This document shows positions 8,295 through 15,945 of a stretch of DNA of 64,000 nucleotides, in pieces. The DNA comes from DATGMP01 sp035293565. GTDB lineage: Bacteria > Pseudomonadota > Alphaproteobacteria > BOG-932 > Roseiterribacteraceae. The position numbers were made by a program, and so were the translations under genes. The notes under the pieces were generated by a model. That model searched no databases and had not been told where the DNA came from. It worked only from the letters and a program-made list of their open reading frames with translations. Numbering within the stretch: the first letter of the stretch is position 1; the number at the start of each line of letters is the position of its first letter. The stretch lies in contig DATGMP010000160.1 of the NCBI GenBank assembly GCA_035293565.1, positions 1 through 64,000 on the forward strand. The letters are read 5' to 3'.

Positions 8295-9391
8295 TCGCCG
8301 GTGCGGATCTTGGTCCAGGCGCGGCTGCGCAGCCGGTCGAAGCCGCGCGCGGAGACCGGCCCCGAGAACAGAGTCTTCGCGACGTCCGGCGTCGGATAGA
8401 TCTGGGGGTTCGATTTGAGGTCGGCGCGTACGAATTCGAGGGCTGCCTTGTCGCCCGTCCGGCCATTCACGGCATTGGCCGTATCGGCCATGACCTGCGG
8501 CCGCAGATTGTAATCGATCCAGGCGAGCGCCAGATCAGGATGCGGCGCGTCGGCGGGGATCGCCATCGAGTCGATATACTGGAGCGTTCCCTCCTTCGGG
8601 ATCCGGTAGACGATTTCGACCCCGTTCCTGGCGTCGCGCGCACGAACGCCGGCGATCACGATATCGGTCGAATATCCCAAGGACAGGCAGGCGTCGCCGT
8701 TGGCGAGATCGTTGATGTAGCCCGAGCTGTCGAACTTGCGGATATAGGGTCTGATCTTCAGTAGCGCCTCGGTCGCGGCGTCCAGATCCTCGGGCTTCTC
8801 GCTGTCGGGATCGCGGCCGAGCCAGCGCAGCACGACCGGTATCACGTCTGTCGGCGAATCGAGCATCGTGATGCCGCAAGCCGCGAGCTTCGACGCGTTC
8901 TCCGGCTTCATCAGCAGGTCGAGACTGTCGATCGGCGCGTCGGGAAGCAGTGCTCGAACCTTCTTGAGATTGATCCCGAGCCCAACCGTCCCGACGACCC
9001 AGGGAACGGCATGCTTGTTGTCGGGGTCGTACTTGGCCATCTCGGCCAGGATCGCCGGGTCGATATTGCCCCAATTTTTCAGCTTCGAATGGTCGATCTC
9101 GGCGTAAAGCCCGGCCTGAATGCCGCGGGCGACGAAAGGCACGAAAGTCGGCACCACGATGTCATAGCCGGAATGGCCGGCCGCGAGCTTGGCCTCGACC
9201 GTCTCATTGGCGTCATAGAGGTCGTAATTGACCTTGATCCCGGTTTCCTTCTCGAACCCGGGGATCACGCTGGGGCCGATATAGTCGTTCCAATTATAGA
9301 CGTTGAGGACTTGGTCCTCGGCGAGAGCCGCCCCGCACTGCGCCGCCAGCGCCAGCGCCAACGCGCCGACCGCCCATTTCTTCGAACCCAT
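8291..9391 (-). CDS. potF: polyamine-type periplasmic substrate-binding protein (PotF-like)
   Basis: About 366 residues starting at ATG 9391 (MGSKKWAVGALALALAAQC), with a Sec signal peptide probably cleaved after ALA (residue about 24). The mature protein opens VLNVYNWNDYIGPSVIPGFE, the hallmark start of PotD/PotF proteins, followed by KETGIKVNYDLYDANE. First gene of the potF-potA-NTF2-potH-potI operon, translationally coupled to potA. It captures putrescine, spermidine or an analogue in the periplasm. A homospermidine synthase gene at 35524-36939 gives a possible metabolic use for imported putrescine. Confidence 0.92.
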   Translation of the reverse strand: MGSKKWAVGALALALAAQCGAALAEDQVLNVYNWNDYIGPSVIPGFEKETGIKVNYDLYDANETVEAKLAAGHSGYDIVVPTFVPFVARGIQAGLYAEIDHSKLKNWGNIDPAILAEMAKYDPDNKHAVPWVVGTVGLGINLKKVRALLPDAPIDSLDLLMKPENASKLAACGITMLDSPTDVIPVVLRWLGRDPDSEKPEDLDAATEALLKIRPYIRKFDSSGYINDLANGDACLSLGYSTDIVIAGVRARDARNGVEIVYRIPKEGTLQYIDSMAIPADAPHPDLALAWIDYNLRPQVMADTANAVNGRTGDKAALEFVRADLKSNPQIYPTPDVAKTLFSGPVSARGFDRLRSRAWTKIRTGE

Positions 9392-9415
9392 TCGCACGCC
9401 CTCAACCCCGATTCG

Positions 9416-9432
9416 CCCCTTCCTATAAGGGG
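9416..9432. promoter_or_regulatory. inverted repeat CCCCTT-N5-AAGGGG upstream of potF
   Basis: A perfect 6-base dyad with a 5-base centre lies 25 bases before the potF start and between the divergent potF and tetR genes. Its centre holds TATA-rich sequence that could double as a -10 element. It could be an operator for the adjacent TetR regulator, inferred from location. Confidence 0.3.
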
Positions 9433-9472
9433 TTGCGCGGATTCGCGAAATGCCGTCGCCACAGAAATTCGC

Positions 9473-9562
9473 CGCCAAGGCACGGAGGACACGGAGAAGG
9501 AGGTTTTGCGGATCGCAAAGCGATCAAAAGTTCTGCTTCGTGATCTTCGTGCCTTCGTAGTG
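9473..9562. repeat. palindromic ACGAAG/ACGGAG-type intergenic repeat element
   Basis: The left arm at about 9473-9500 reads GCCAAGGCACGGAGGACACG then GAGAAG. The right arm at about 9536-9562 is close to its reverse complement (CTTCGTGATCTTCGTGCCTT). Inside lies a small dyad, GATCGCAAAGCGATC. Widespread bacterial intergenic repeats use this GGCACGAAGNNCACGAAG pattern. It separates potF from tetR and is probably a non-autonomous mobile repeat. Confidence 0.55.
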
Positions 9563-9578
9563 ATTCTTCATGCAGTTA

Positions 9579-9612
9579 TTGACCTTACCCATAGATTCTT
9601 TATTCTAGAATC
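9579..9612 (+). promoter_or_regulatory. tetR promoter with overlapping operator dyad
   Basis: TTGACC at 9579-9584 and TATTCT at 9601-9606, spaced 16, form a plausible sigma-70 promoter. The dyad GATTCT-N7-AGAATC (9594-9599 and 9607-9612), with the nested palindrome ATTCTAGAAT, covers the -10 region. That is the classic position for TetR autorepression. The predicted transcript would start at or next to the tetR ATG at 9614, and no Shine-Dalgarno sequence is visible, so the mRNA may be leaderless. Confidence 0.45.
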
Positions 9613-9613
9613 A

Positions 9614-10225
9614 ATGGCACGCCAGGCGCTGTTCACCTCTCAGGCATTCGTCGACGCCGCGATTGAGCTGGTTGCGGAAGGTGGCGGCGCGGCCGCGACA
9701 TTGCAGGCGATCGCGCGCAAGGTCGGCGGTCCGACCGGGTCGATCTATCATCGCTTCCAGTCGCGCGCCGAGATCATGGCCTCGGCCTGGATCTCGATTC
9801 ACGGCCAGTTCAGCCGACGGCTTCGGGCGGCGCTGGAGCAGGGCGGGGCGCTCGCGGCCGCTCTCGCGATTCCAGATTGGGCCCGGAGGGACGCGATTCG
9901 GGCGCGCTTCCTGCTGCTCAATGATCCGGGCGCGCTGATCGGCGGCAACCCGCCCGAAGCGCTGCGCGGCGCGCTCGAACGCGAGGAGCAGGAGCTCGAA
10001 GCCGCTTTCCAGGATTATGTTCGGTCGGCGACCGGCTCCGACGTCGCCGCCGATCTAGAGACCCAGACGCGCGCGCGCTTCCTGATCTTCGACGCGCCGA
10101 TCGCGCTCACTTCGCCGCATCTGGCAGCCGGCGACCCGATCCCGGGCTTCGTCGACACGATGATCCGCGAATTGCATGCGGGCGTCGCTCTGGCCTTGTC
10201 CGTCCACGGCTCGCGCGCGGCTTGA
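9614..10225 (+). CDS. TetR/AcrR-family transcriptional regulator
   Basis: 203 residues. N-terminal helix-turn-helix at about 10-55 (FVDAAIELVAEGG, LQAIARKVGGPTGSIYHRFQSRAEI) with the usual SIYHRF recognition segment. The C-terminal ligand domain is helical and not recognisable. The start is ATG 9614. The frame is open further upstream, but that part crosses the repeat element and does not look coding. It is divergent from potF, with dyads at 9416-9432 and 9594-9612, so it most likely represses itself and perhaps the pot operon or the downstream dehydrogenase. The ligand is unknown. Confidence 0.85.
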   Translation: MARQALFTSQAFVDAAIELVAEGGGAAATLQAIARKVGGPTGSIYHRFQSRAEIMASAWISIHGQFSRRLRAALEQGGALAAALAIPDWARRDAIRARFLLLNDPGALIGGNPPEALRGALEREEQELEAAFQDYVRSATGSDVAADLETQTRARFLIFDAPIALTSPHLAAGDPIPGFVDTMIRELHAGVALALSVHGSRAA

Positions 10226-10309
10226 CATCGGGCCGGATCGGCCCTTTCCGTACCCCGCACGAAATCGGAAAGCCGCCCTGGTCAGCGGCGACGCAGGGGA
10301 TCTCACGCC

Positions 10310-12139
10310 TTGTTCCAGAAATCCTTGGGATCGCTGCTCGCGGTCTTTGCCCTTCTCATGTCGACGCAAGCCCTCGCGCAGGAGAAAGCGCAAGGCGCGG
10401 CTCAGCTCTTCAACGAGCGCTGCTCCGTCTGCCACGACGATCCCAAGGGCCGCGCGCCGGGAAGGGAGTATCTTGCCGGGCGGCTGCCGAGCGAAGTCGT
10501 CTACGCATTGTCGCGCGGCGTGATGCGCCAGCAAGCCGCTGGCCTCTCCGCCGACCAAATCCGCGCCCTCGCCGTGTTCCTGACCGGCCGCCCGATCGAT
10601 GCAGAGCCCGACCCGAAGGCGAATATGTGTGCCAAGGATGGCGGGCCGGTCGCCCTCGCCGCCGATCAATGGAGCGTATGGGGCGGCAACGCCGCCAACA
10701 CGCGCTTCCAGCCCAAGCCCGGCATCTCAGCCGCCGATCTGCCGCGGCTCAAGGTCAAATGGGCCTTCGGGCTGCCGGGCCTATCGGGCGAGCCGATCGT
10801 CGCGGGCAACCGGCTCTTCGTCGCGAGCCGTCTGGGTCGGGTCTTCGCGCTCGATGCCAAGACCGGCTGCACCTACTGGTCCTATGAGTCCGAGGGCTCG
10901 GTGCGGAGCGCGCTCGCGGTCGGCCGCGCCGGCGGCACGACGGTAGCGGCCTTTTTCGGCGATCAGAACGCCGATGTGCGGGCGCTCGACTCGGTCACCG
11001 GCAAGCTGCTGTGGCAGACGCATGTCGATCCTTATCCGGGCGCCCGCATCGTCGGCGCGGTCACCTATTATGCCGGCAGGGTCTATGCGCCGGTCACGTC
11101 GGGCGACGAAACCGACGCGATCGATCCCACCTACGAATGCTGCAAATTCCGCGGCTCCGTCGTGGCGCTCGACGCCGCGACGGGCAAGATCCTCTGGAAG
11201 GCGTACACGATCCAGGAGGAGCCGAAGCCCACGCGCAAGAATTCCGTCGGCACGCAGATGTACGGCCCGTCGGGCGGCGGCGTCTGGTCGGCTCCGACGG
11301 TCGATCCGAAGCGCAAGCTGATCTATGCGGCGAGCGGTGACGCCTATTCGAACGGCCAGACCGACGCCACCGACGCGGTCATGGCTTTCGACATGGAGAC
11401 CGGCAAGCGCGTCTGGGCGAGCCAGGTCGTCAAAAACGATGCCTGGCTCTATCGCTGCGGAGGCCAGGTCGATGCGAAGAAAGGGCCGGTCGGCAACTGC
11501 CCGAGCCCGATGGGTCCGGACTTCGACTTTTCGAGCCCGCCCATGCTGGTCACGCTGGAAAGCGGCAAGCAGATCCTGGTCGCCGGATCGAAGGCCGCGG
11601 AGGTCTGGGCTTTCGACCCGGACAACAAAGGCGCGATCCTGTGGCACGCCAAGGTCGGCAAAGGCAGCTCGAATGAGCCGATCTGGGGTCTGGCTTCCGA
11701 CGGGACACGGGTTTACGCCGGCACGCCGGGCCAGGGCATCGAGCCCACCGATCCGCCGGGCGGCCTCACGGCGATCGATGCGGCGGCGGGCGAGAAGGTC
11801 TGGCACATACCGGCCCCGACGCCCGTCTGCGCCTGGGGAGAGAAAGCATGCGAGCACCGGCAGACGGCCGCCGTCACCGCCATTCCGGGCGCGGTCATCT
11901 CCGGCTCCACCGATGCGCATCTGCGCGCCTATGCGGCAGGAGACGGCAAGATCGTCTGGGACCTCGACACCGCCAAGACCTATGATGCGGTGAACGGCAT
12001 CAAGGCGTTCGGCGGCAATATCGACGGGTCGGCGCAGATCGTATCGGGCGGCACGCTGTTCGTGAATTCGGGAAATGCGAGCCAGACCTCGCCCCATCGC
12101 GGCGATGCCGTGCTGGCGATCACGGTCGACGGGAAGTAG
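10310..12139 (+). CDS. secreted quinohemoprotein dehydrogenase, PQQ-type beta-propeller with N-terminal cytochrome c domain
   Basis: About 609 residues. It starts at TTG 10310 with AGGGGA upstream. The signal peptide is cleaved after residue 23 or so (STQALA). A compact cytochrome c domain has CSVCH at residues 38-42 and a possible Met ligand in GVMRQQAAGLS. The eight-bladed PQQ propeller follows from about residue 120, with repeated blade endings such as VFALDAKTGCTYWSYE and VVALDAATGKILWKA. This heme-then-propeller order matches polyvinyl-alcohol dehydrogenase (cytochrome) and relatives. It would oxidise an alcohol in the periplasm and pass electrons to a cytochrome. The substrate is unknown. 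Its stop is four bases before the next gene, so the two form an operon. Confidence 0.82.
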   Translation: MFQKSLGSLLAVFALLMSTQALAQEKAQGAAQLFNERCSVCHDDPKGRAPGREYLAGRLPSEVVYALSRGVMRQQAAGLSADQIRALAVFLTGRPIDAEPDPKANMCAKDGGPVALAADQWSVWGGNAANTRFQPKPGISAADLPRLKVKWAFGLPGLSGEPIVAGNRLFVASRLGRVFALDAKTGCTYWSYESEGSVRSALAVGRAGGTTVAAFFGDQNADVRALDSVTGKLLWQTHVDPYPGARIVGAVTYYAGRVYAPVTSGDETDAIDPTYECCKFRGSVVALDAATGKILWKAYTIQEEPKPTRKNSVGTQMYGPSGGGVWSAPTVDPKRKLIYAASGDAYSNGQTDATDAVMAFDMETGKRVWASQVVKNDAWLYRCGGQVDAKKGPVGNCPSPMGPDFDFSSPPMLVTLESGKQILVAGSKAAEVWAFDPDNKGAILWHAKVGKGSSNEPIWGLASDGTRVYAGTPGQGIEPTDPPGGLTAIDAAAGEKVWHIPAPTPVCAWGEKACEHRQTAAVTAIPGAVISGSTDAHLRAYAAGDGKIVWDLDTAKTYDAVNGIKAFGGNIDGSAQIVSGGTLFVNSGNASQTSPHRGDAVLAITVDGK

Positions 12140-12142
12140 CGC

Positions 12143-13246
12143 ATGGCATCTGGCGGCAAGAAGATCCTGATCGCCGGCGCGTCCGGCCTCGTCGGCTGCG
12201 CGCTGGTGAAGCTGTTCAGCGGCCGGCCGGATTGGGACGTCGTCGCCGTCTCGCGGCGCAGGCCCTTCGTGCCGCTGGGCAAGGCGCGGCACATCTCGGT
12301 CGACCTGCTCGATCGGGCGGAATGCGCGCGGGTCTTTGGCGCGATGTCCGACGTCACCCATGTCGGCTACGCCGCGCTCAACGAGCAAGCGGACGACATC
12401 GTGGGCGGCTGGAGAAGCGCGGAGCAGATCGGCAAGAACCGCGCCATGCTGGCCAATCTGTTCGACCCGCTGATCGCCGCGGCGCGCGATTTTCAGCACA
12501 TCGCGATCGTCCACGGGCTAAAGGCCTATGGCAACCATGCCGGCGCGCATCTGCCGATTCCTCTCAAGGAGATCCTGCCGCGTCACCCGGTCGACAATTT
12601 CTATTACGACCAGGAAGATTACGTCGCCGACAAGCAGAAGGGGCAGGGCTGGAGCTGGACTGTTCTCAGGCCCGCGATGATCGCGGGAGACGCGATCGGC
12701 GCCAACATGAATTCCTTCCTGGTGCTGGCGGTGTTCGCGGCGCTGCGCAAGGAGGCCGGGCTCGACCTGCCGATGGCGGCGGGCCGCTCCTTCCTCACCG
12801 ATTCCTCCGACGCCGATCTCATCGCCGAAGCGATCCTGTGGGCGGGGTCGTCGCCGAACGCGCGGAACGAGATCTTCAATGTCTGCAACGGCGACATCTT
12901 CGCGCTTCATGACGGGATTGCCGTGATGGCCGAGGCAATCGGACTGCCTCTGGGTGAGCCGCGCTCCTACGACATCATCGCCGAGCTAAAGGCGATGGAG
13001 CCGCTCTGGGCCAGCATGGTGAAGAAATACGGGCTGCGCGCGCCGGCGGATTTCGACTCGTTATTCGGCGCGACTCTGCAAGTGGCGGGCGGCTGGACGG
13101 CCGAAGCGCCGCCGGGCGCCGAGATGGCCTTCGGCCTCGCCAGCACGATCAAAATCCGACAGGCCGGCTTCCATGCCTGCATCGATACGCACGAGATGAT
13201 CCGGAAATATGTCCGGCGCTATCGGGAGTTGGGGATTATCCCGTAG
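12143..13246 (+). CDS. PRISE-type SDR reductase (progesterone 5-beta-reductase/iridoid synthase-like)
   Basis: 367 residues, cytoplasmic. Rossmann motif GASGLVG at about 12-18 with an NADPH-type basic stretch SRRRPF. The NFYYDQED segment at 152-159 corresponds to the PRISE-family NFYYxxED motif that holds the catalytic Tyr. WSWTVLRPAMIAGDA follows. The family reduces activated enones with NADPH. A start three bases after the dehydrogenase stop indicates co-transcription. The pair could oxidise an allylic alcohol in the periplasm and reduce the resulting enone inside the cell, which is inference. Plain NAD-dependent epimerase activity is the alternative. Confidence 0.8.
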   Translation: MASGGKKILIAGASGLVGCALVKLFSGRPDWDVVAVSRRRPFVPLGKARHISVDLLDRAECARVFGAMSDVTHVGYAALNEQADDIVGGWRSAEQIGKNRAMLANLFDPLIAAARDFQHIAIVHGLKAYGNHAGAHLPIPLKEILPRHPVDNFYYDQEDYVADKQKGQGWSWTVLRPAMIAGDAIGANMNSFLVLAVFAALRKEAGLDLPMAAGRSFLTDSSDADLIAEAILWAGSSPNARNEIFNVCNGDIFALHDGIAVMAEAIGLPLGEPRSYDIIAELKAMEPLWASMVKKYGLRAPADFDSLFGATLQVAGGWTAEAPPGAEMAFGLASTIKIRQAGFHACIDTHEMIRKYVRRYRELGIIP

Positions 13247-13252
13247 CGCTGA

Positions 13253-13510
13253 GTCCCGAAGAGGCTCGCTCCCGCCGATCGCGACTCGATCTTCGGGCTC
13301 ACCTATGTCGGGGAACCACCGGCGCAGCACCGATGCCGATCGGTAGACGGGGAGGCGATAGCGCGCTTGCGATCCGAGATCGAATCCGCTTTCGCTCTGA
13401 ACGATCACGCTCGTGATTTTGTGCGCACGATCGGGACGACCTGGTTGGCAGCTCGAACGACCTCGGCCCGCCGTCCTCCTGCCAATGTCGATATGGTGAA
13501 TGACCGCTGA
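13253..13510 (+). pseudogene. possible degraded ORF without start codon
   Basis: A frame of 85 codons is open from just after a TGA at 13250-13252 to TGA 13508-13510. It has a protein-like composition (ADRDSIFGLTYVGEPPAQ, IARLRSEIESAFALNDHARD), but the only possible initiators are internal TTG, CTG or GTG codons. The preceding frame reads ALSPEEARS, which suggests a frameshift at about 13260. I do not recognise the family. It may be the residue of a lost gene downstream of the PRISE gene. The 13247-13724 gap holds this, the next small ORF and a hairpin, and nothing else that I can support. Confidence 0.25.
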
Positions 13511-13673
13511 TACCACCAGCCGGACCAAATCTCCCAATATCGGCCGAGCTGCAAATATCCTGGCCCATGTACGGCTTCTGTCGTCCTCTTCCTATGCTGT
13601 GACGATCGAGCCGAACCGCGTGGCGCTCACGCTCAAGGAGCCGACGTTTGCCATCCGGAAGAATTTTGGATGA
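13500..13673 (+). CDS. small hypothetical ORF, possibly the rest of a degraded gene
   Basis: A 57-codon ORF starts with ATG at 13500 (MTADTTSRTKSPNIG) and overlaps the end of the preceding open frame by 11 bases. It ends YAVTIEPNRVALTLKEPTFA followed by IRKNFG. The tail has alternating hydrophobic and charged residues like a beta-strand pair. There is no clear ribosome site. It could be a frameshifted continuation of 13253-13510 or a tiny translated gene. No function is proposed. Confidence 0.25.
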   Translation: MTADTTSRTKSPNIGRAANILAHVRLLSSSSYAVTIEPNRVALTLKEPTFAIRKNFG

Positions 13674-13705
13674 GGCGTGTGTGCTCGGATCGTCGTGGCC
13701 GCGAC

Positions 13706-13726
13706 GATCCCGGCTGAGCCGGGATC
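13706..13726 (-). terminator. perfect hairpin at the 3' end of gshB
   Basis: GATCCCGGCT and AGCCGGGATC form a perfect 10-base inverted repeat around one central base, touching the gshB stop codon. There is no U tract after it, so it may be a repeat fragment or a 3'-end stabilising hairpin rather than a strong intrinsic terminator. Confidence 0.4.
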
Positions 13727-14666
13727 AGCCCAGCCTCGCCTCGATCGCATCCCAGAGCGTCCGTTCGAGCTGGACGTTGTCCAGCCGATTGATCTCCTGG
13801 ATGCCGGTGGGCGAGGTGACGTTGATCTCCGTCAGCCAATCGCCGATCACGTCGATTCCGACGAAGACGAGCCCCTGCTCGCGCAAGGTCGGGCCGATCG
13901 CCTCGCAGATTTCCTGCTCGCGCTTGGTAAGCGTGGTCTTGCGGGCCGATCCGCCGGCATGGAAGTTGGCGCGCGCTTCGCCGGCCTGCGGCACGCGCGA
14001 GACCCCCCCTGCGGCCTTGCCGTCGATCAGGATGACGCGCTTGTCGCCCTGCCGGATCTCCGGCAGGTAACGCTGCACGATCACGGGCTCGCGGTAGAGC
14101 AGCGTGAAAGTCTCAAGCAGCGCGGCCAGATTCTCGTCATCGGGCTTCAGATGGAAAACGCCGGCGCCGCCATTGCCGAAAAGCGGCTTCACGATGATGT
14201 CCTTGTGCTCGGCGCGGAAGGCGAGGATCGCCTCCTTGTCGCTGGTGATGAGCGTGGGCGGCATCAATTTCGGAAAATGCGTGACGAACAGCTTTTCGGG
14301 CGCGTTCCTCACCGATGCCGGATCGTTCAGCACCAGCGTCTTCGGCTGGATGTGCTCCAGAAGATGCGTCGCCGTGATATAGGCCATGTCGAAGGGCGGA
14401 TCCTGGCGCATCAGGACCAGGTCGAATTCGGAGAGGTCGACGCGCTCGGCCGCCCCGGCGGTGAAATGATTGCCTCGCTCGCGCCGGACCGAAAACGGCT
14501 TGATCGTGGCGCTGAGCCTGTTGCCGTCGAGCGATAGGTGGCGGGGCAGATAATGGAAAAGCTGATGCCCGCGCCGCTCGGCTTCGAGCGCCATCATGAA
14601 GCTCGAATCCGTGTCGATATTGATGGATTCCAACGGATCCATTTGGAACGCGACTTTCAGAGGCAT
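13725..14666 (-). CDS. gshB: glutathione synthetase
   Basis: 313 residues, the normal length for bacterial GshB. It joins gamma-glutamylcysteine and glycine with ATP in the cytosol. The N-terminal domain begins VAFQMDPLESINIDTDSSF, with RQDPPFDMAYI and LVLNDPASVRNAPEKLF after it. The ATP-grasp part has IIVKPLFGNGGAGVF and ends FVGIDVIGDWLTEINVTSPT, which carries the metal- and ATP-binding residues. It lies downstream of the sirB1-like and yraN genes on the same strand, a common alphaproteobacterial cluster. Confidence 0.96.
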   Translation of the reverse strand: MPLKVAFQMDPLESINIDTDSSFMMALEAERRGHQLFHYLPRHLSLDGNRLSATIKPFSVRRERGNHFTAGAAERVDLSEFDLVLMRQDPPFDMAYITATHLLEHIQPKTLVLNDPASVRNAPEKLFVTHFPKLMPPTLITSDKEAILAFRAEHKDIIVKPLFGNGGAGVFHLKPDDENLAALLETFTLLYREPVIVQRYLPEIRQGDKRVILIDGKAAGGVSRVPQAGEARANFHAGGSARKTTLTKREQEICEAIGPTLREQGLVFVGIDVIGDWLTEINVTSPTGIQEINRLDNVQLERTLWDAIEARLG

Positions 14667-14677
14667 CCAGCTGCTTC

Positions 14678-15508
14678 CTAATTAATCCGGTTCGCCAAAT
14701 GGCGGCGCAGCGCCAGCGCCTCGTTGCGCTCGCTATCGTCGGTCATCAGGAGATAGCGGTCCAGGGCTTCCAGAGCCGAGCGCAGCTTGCCGATCTCGGC
14801 GCGCAGCTCCGACGCTTCGCGCCAGAGGTCGGGGATTTCCGGCGCGATCGCCAGCATGCCGTCGACGATATCGGCGGCGCGTTCATTGTTTCCAGCCTCC
14901 TTGACCCGTTTCTTGATGTTGTTCTGAAGCCGTAGGAGCACGCCGCGATTGGTCATGGTGGCGTAATGCTCCGGGCGAAGCTCGGCATCGATGCCGAGCG
15001 CGGTCTTCAGCATTTTGCGAAGGGTTGCGATGTCGACATGCGCCCCCCGGGAAAAGGGATCAAGAATGATCCGCTCCTCATCATCCTCGACCGAGATGAG
15101 GAAATGTCCCGGAAAATTGATACCCGCCGCGCGCCACCCCTGAGCCCGCGCGGCGTGGAGATAGAGAATGCCAAGCGCCACCGGCAGGCCGCGCCGCCGG
15201 TCGATCACCCGGATGAGGCTCGCATTGGCGAGGTCGTCGTAATTCTCGGTGTCGCCGGCATAGCCGTGCTTTCCGGCGACCACCTGCTGCAAGGCGCTCG
15301 CCCGCGCATCCAGGGAATCGACCTCGCGCGACGCGATGTCGGCGACATCGGCCGCAAGCTCGGCCAGATGGCGACGATAGGAGGATAAATCGGCATCTGG
15401 AAGCTCGAGCGCGGCCAAGAGCAGCGCGGCTTCAGCGAGATCGATGGTGTCGTCCGGCTGGCGCCCCACGGTCGCTGCCAACGTATTCAACGCCTCGTCG
15501 CGGCGCAT
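14678..15508 (-). CDS. SirB1-family transglutaminase-like/TPR protein
   Basis: About 276 residues starting at ATG 15508 (MRRDEALNTLAA), with GGAGG five bases upstream. The N-terminal half is the transglutaminase-like SirB1 domain: LANASLIRVIDRRRGLPVAL, GINFPGHFLISVEDDEERI and the ILDPF segment. The C-terminal half is helical and TPR-like, with ERAADIVDGMLAIAPEIPDLW. Known relatives have no settled enzymatic role and often lack the full catalytic triad. It lies in a run with gshB and yraN. A 16-residue longer start is possible but overlaps yraN and lacks a better ribosome site. Confidence 0.85.
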   Translation of the reverse strand: MRRDEALNTLAATVGRQPDDTIDLAEAALLLAALELPDADLSSYRRHLAELAADVADIASREVDSLDARASALQQVVAGKHGYAGDTENYDDLANASLIRVIDRRRGLPVALGILYLHAARAQGWRAAGINFPGHFLISVEDDEERIILDPFSRGAHVDIATLRKMLKTALGIDAELRPEHYATMTNRGVLLRLQNNIKKRVKEAGNNERAADIVDGMLAIAPEIPDLWREASELRAEIGKLRSALEALDRYLLMTDDSERNEALALRRHLANRIN

Positions 15509-15530
15509 TCGACCTCCGGTACCAGTGGGC

Positions 15531-15914
15531 TCAATCGCGCCAGGCGTCGACAACATGGCGCGGCCAGGCCCAAGGGGTAACCACCATTACATCGAAGCGC
15601 AAGGCGAGAGCTGCAAGCTCAGGATTGCGTTGGAGAAACAGCTCGGCCGCCCTGCGGATGCGCGCCTGGCTGCGGAGCGACACTGCTTCGAGCGCGTCCG
15701 CCGCATTCGCGCGCCGCTTTACTTCGACAAAGGCCAGCACGCCGCCACGCCGCGCGATCAGGTCGATCTCTCCCACCTTTGTGCGATAGCGCCGGGCGAG
15801 AATGCGATAGCCGACGAGCCTCAGCCGAAGGGCAGCCAAGGCCTCGCCGTTATGCCCGCGACGATAGGCGGCCCGCCGCCGTGCGAGGCCATGATCGGGC
15901 CGGTCGCGTTCCAT
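15531..15914 (-). CDS. YraN-family (UPF0102) endonuclease-fold protein
   Basis: 127 residues. The restriction-endonuclease-like core contains GHNGEALAALRLRLVGYRIL, KVGEIDLIARRGGVLAFVEV and KRR, giving the expected E-x(n)-D-x(n)-ExK arrangement. The C-terminal helix-strand region reads LALRFDVMVVTPW. The family is ubiquitous, its members are small, and it sits next to rsmI in very many genomes, as here. A nucleic acid processing role is suspected but not established. Confidence 0.9.
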   Translation of the reverse strand: MERDRPDHGLARRRAAYRRGHNGEALAALRLRLVGYRILARRYRTKVGEIDLIARRGGVLAFVEVKRRANAADALEAVSLRSQARIRRAAELFLQRNPELAALALRFDVMVVTPWAWPRHVVDAWRD

Positions 15915-15945
15915 TCATCCCCTCGCCTAGGCTCTGCCTGAAAAG

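Noticed and set aside
10781..12514. 577-codon minus-strand frame opposite the PQQ dehydrogenase
   Set aside because: Shadow of a gene with clear signal peptide, heme motif and propeller repeats on the plus strand.
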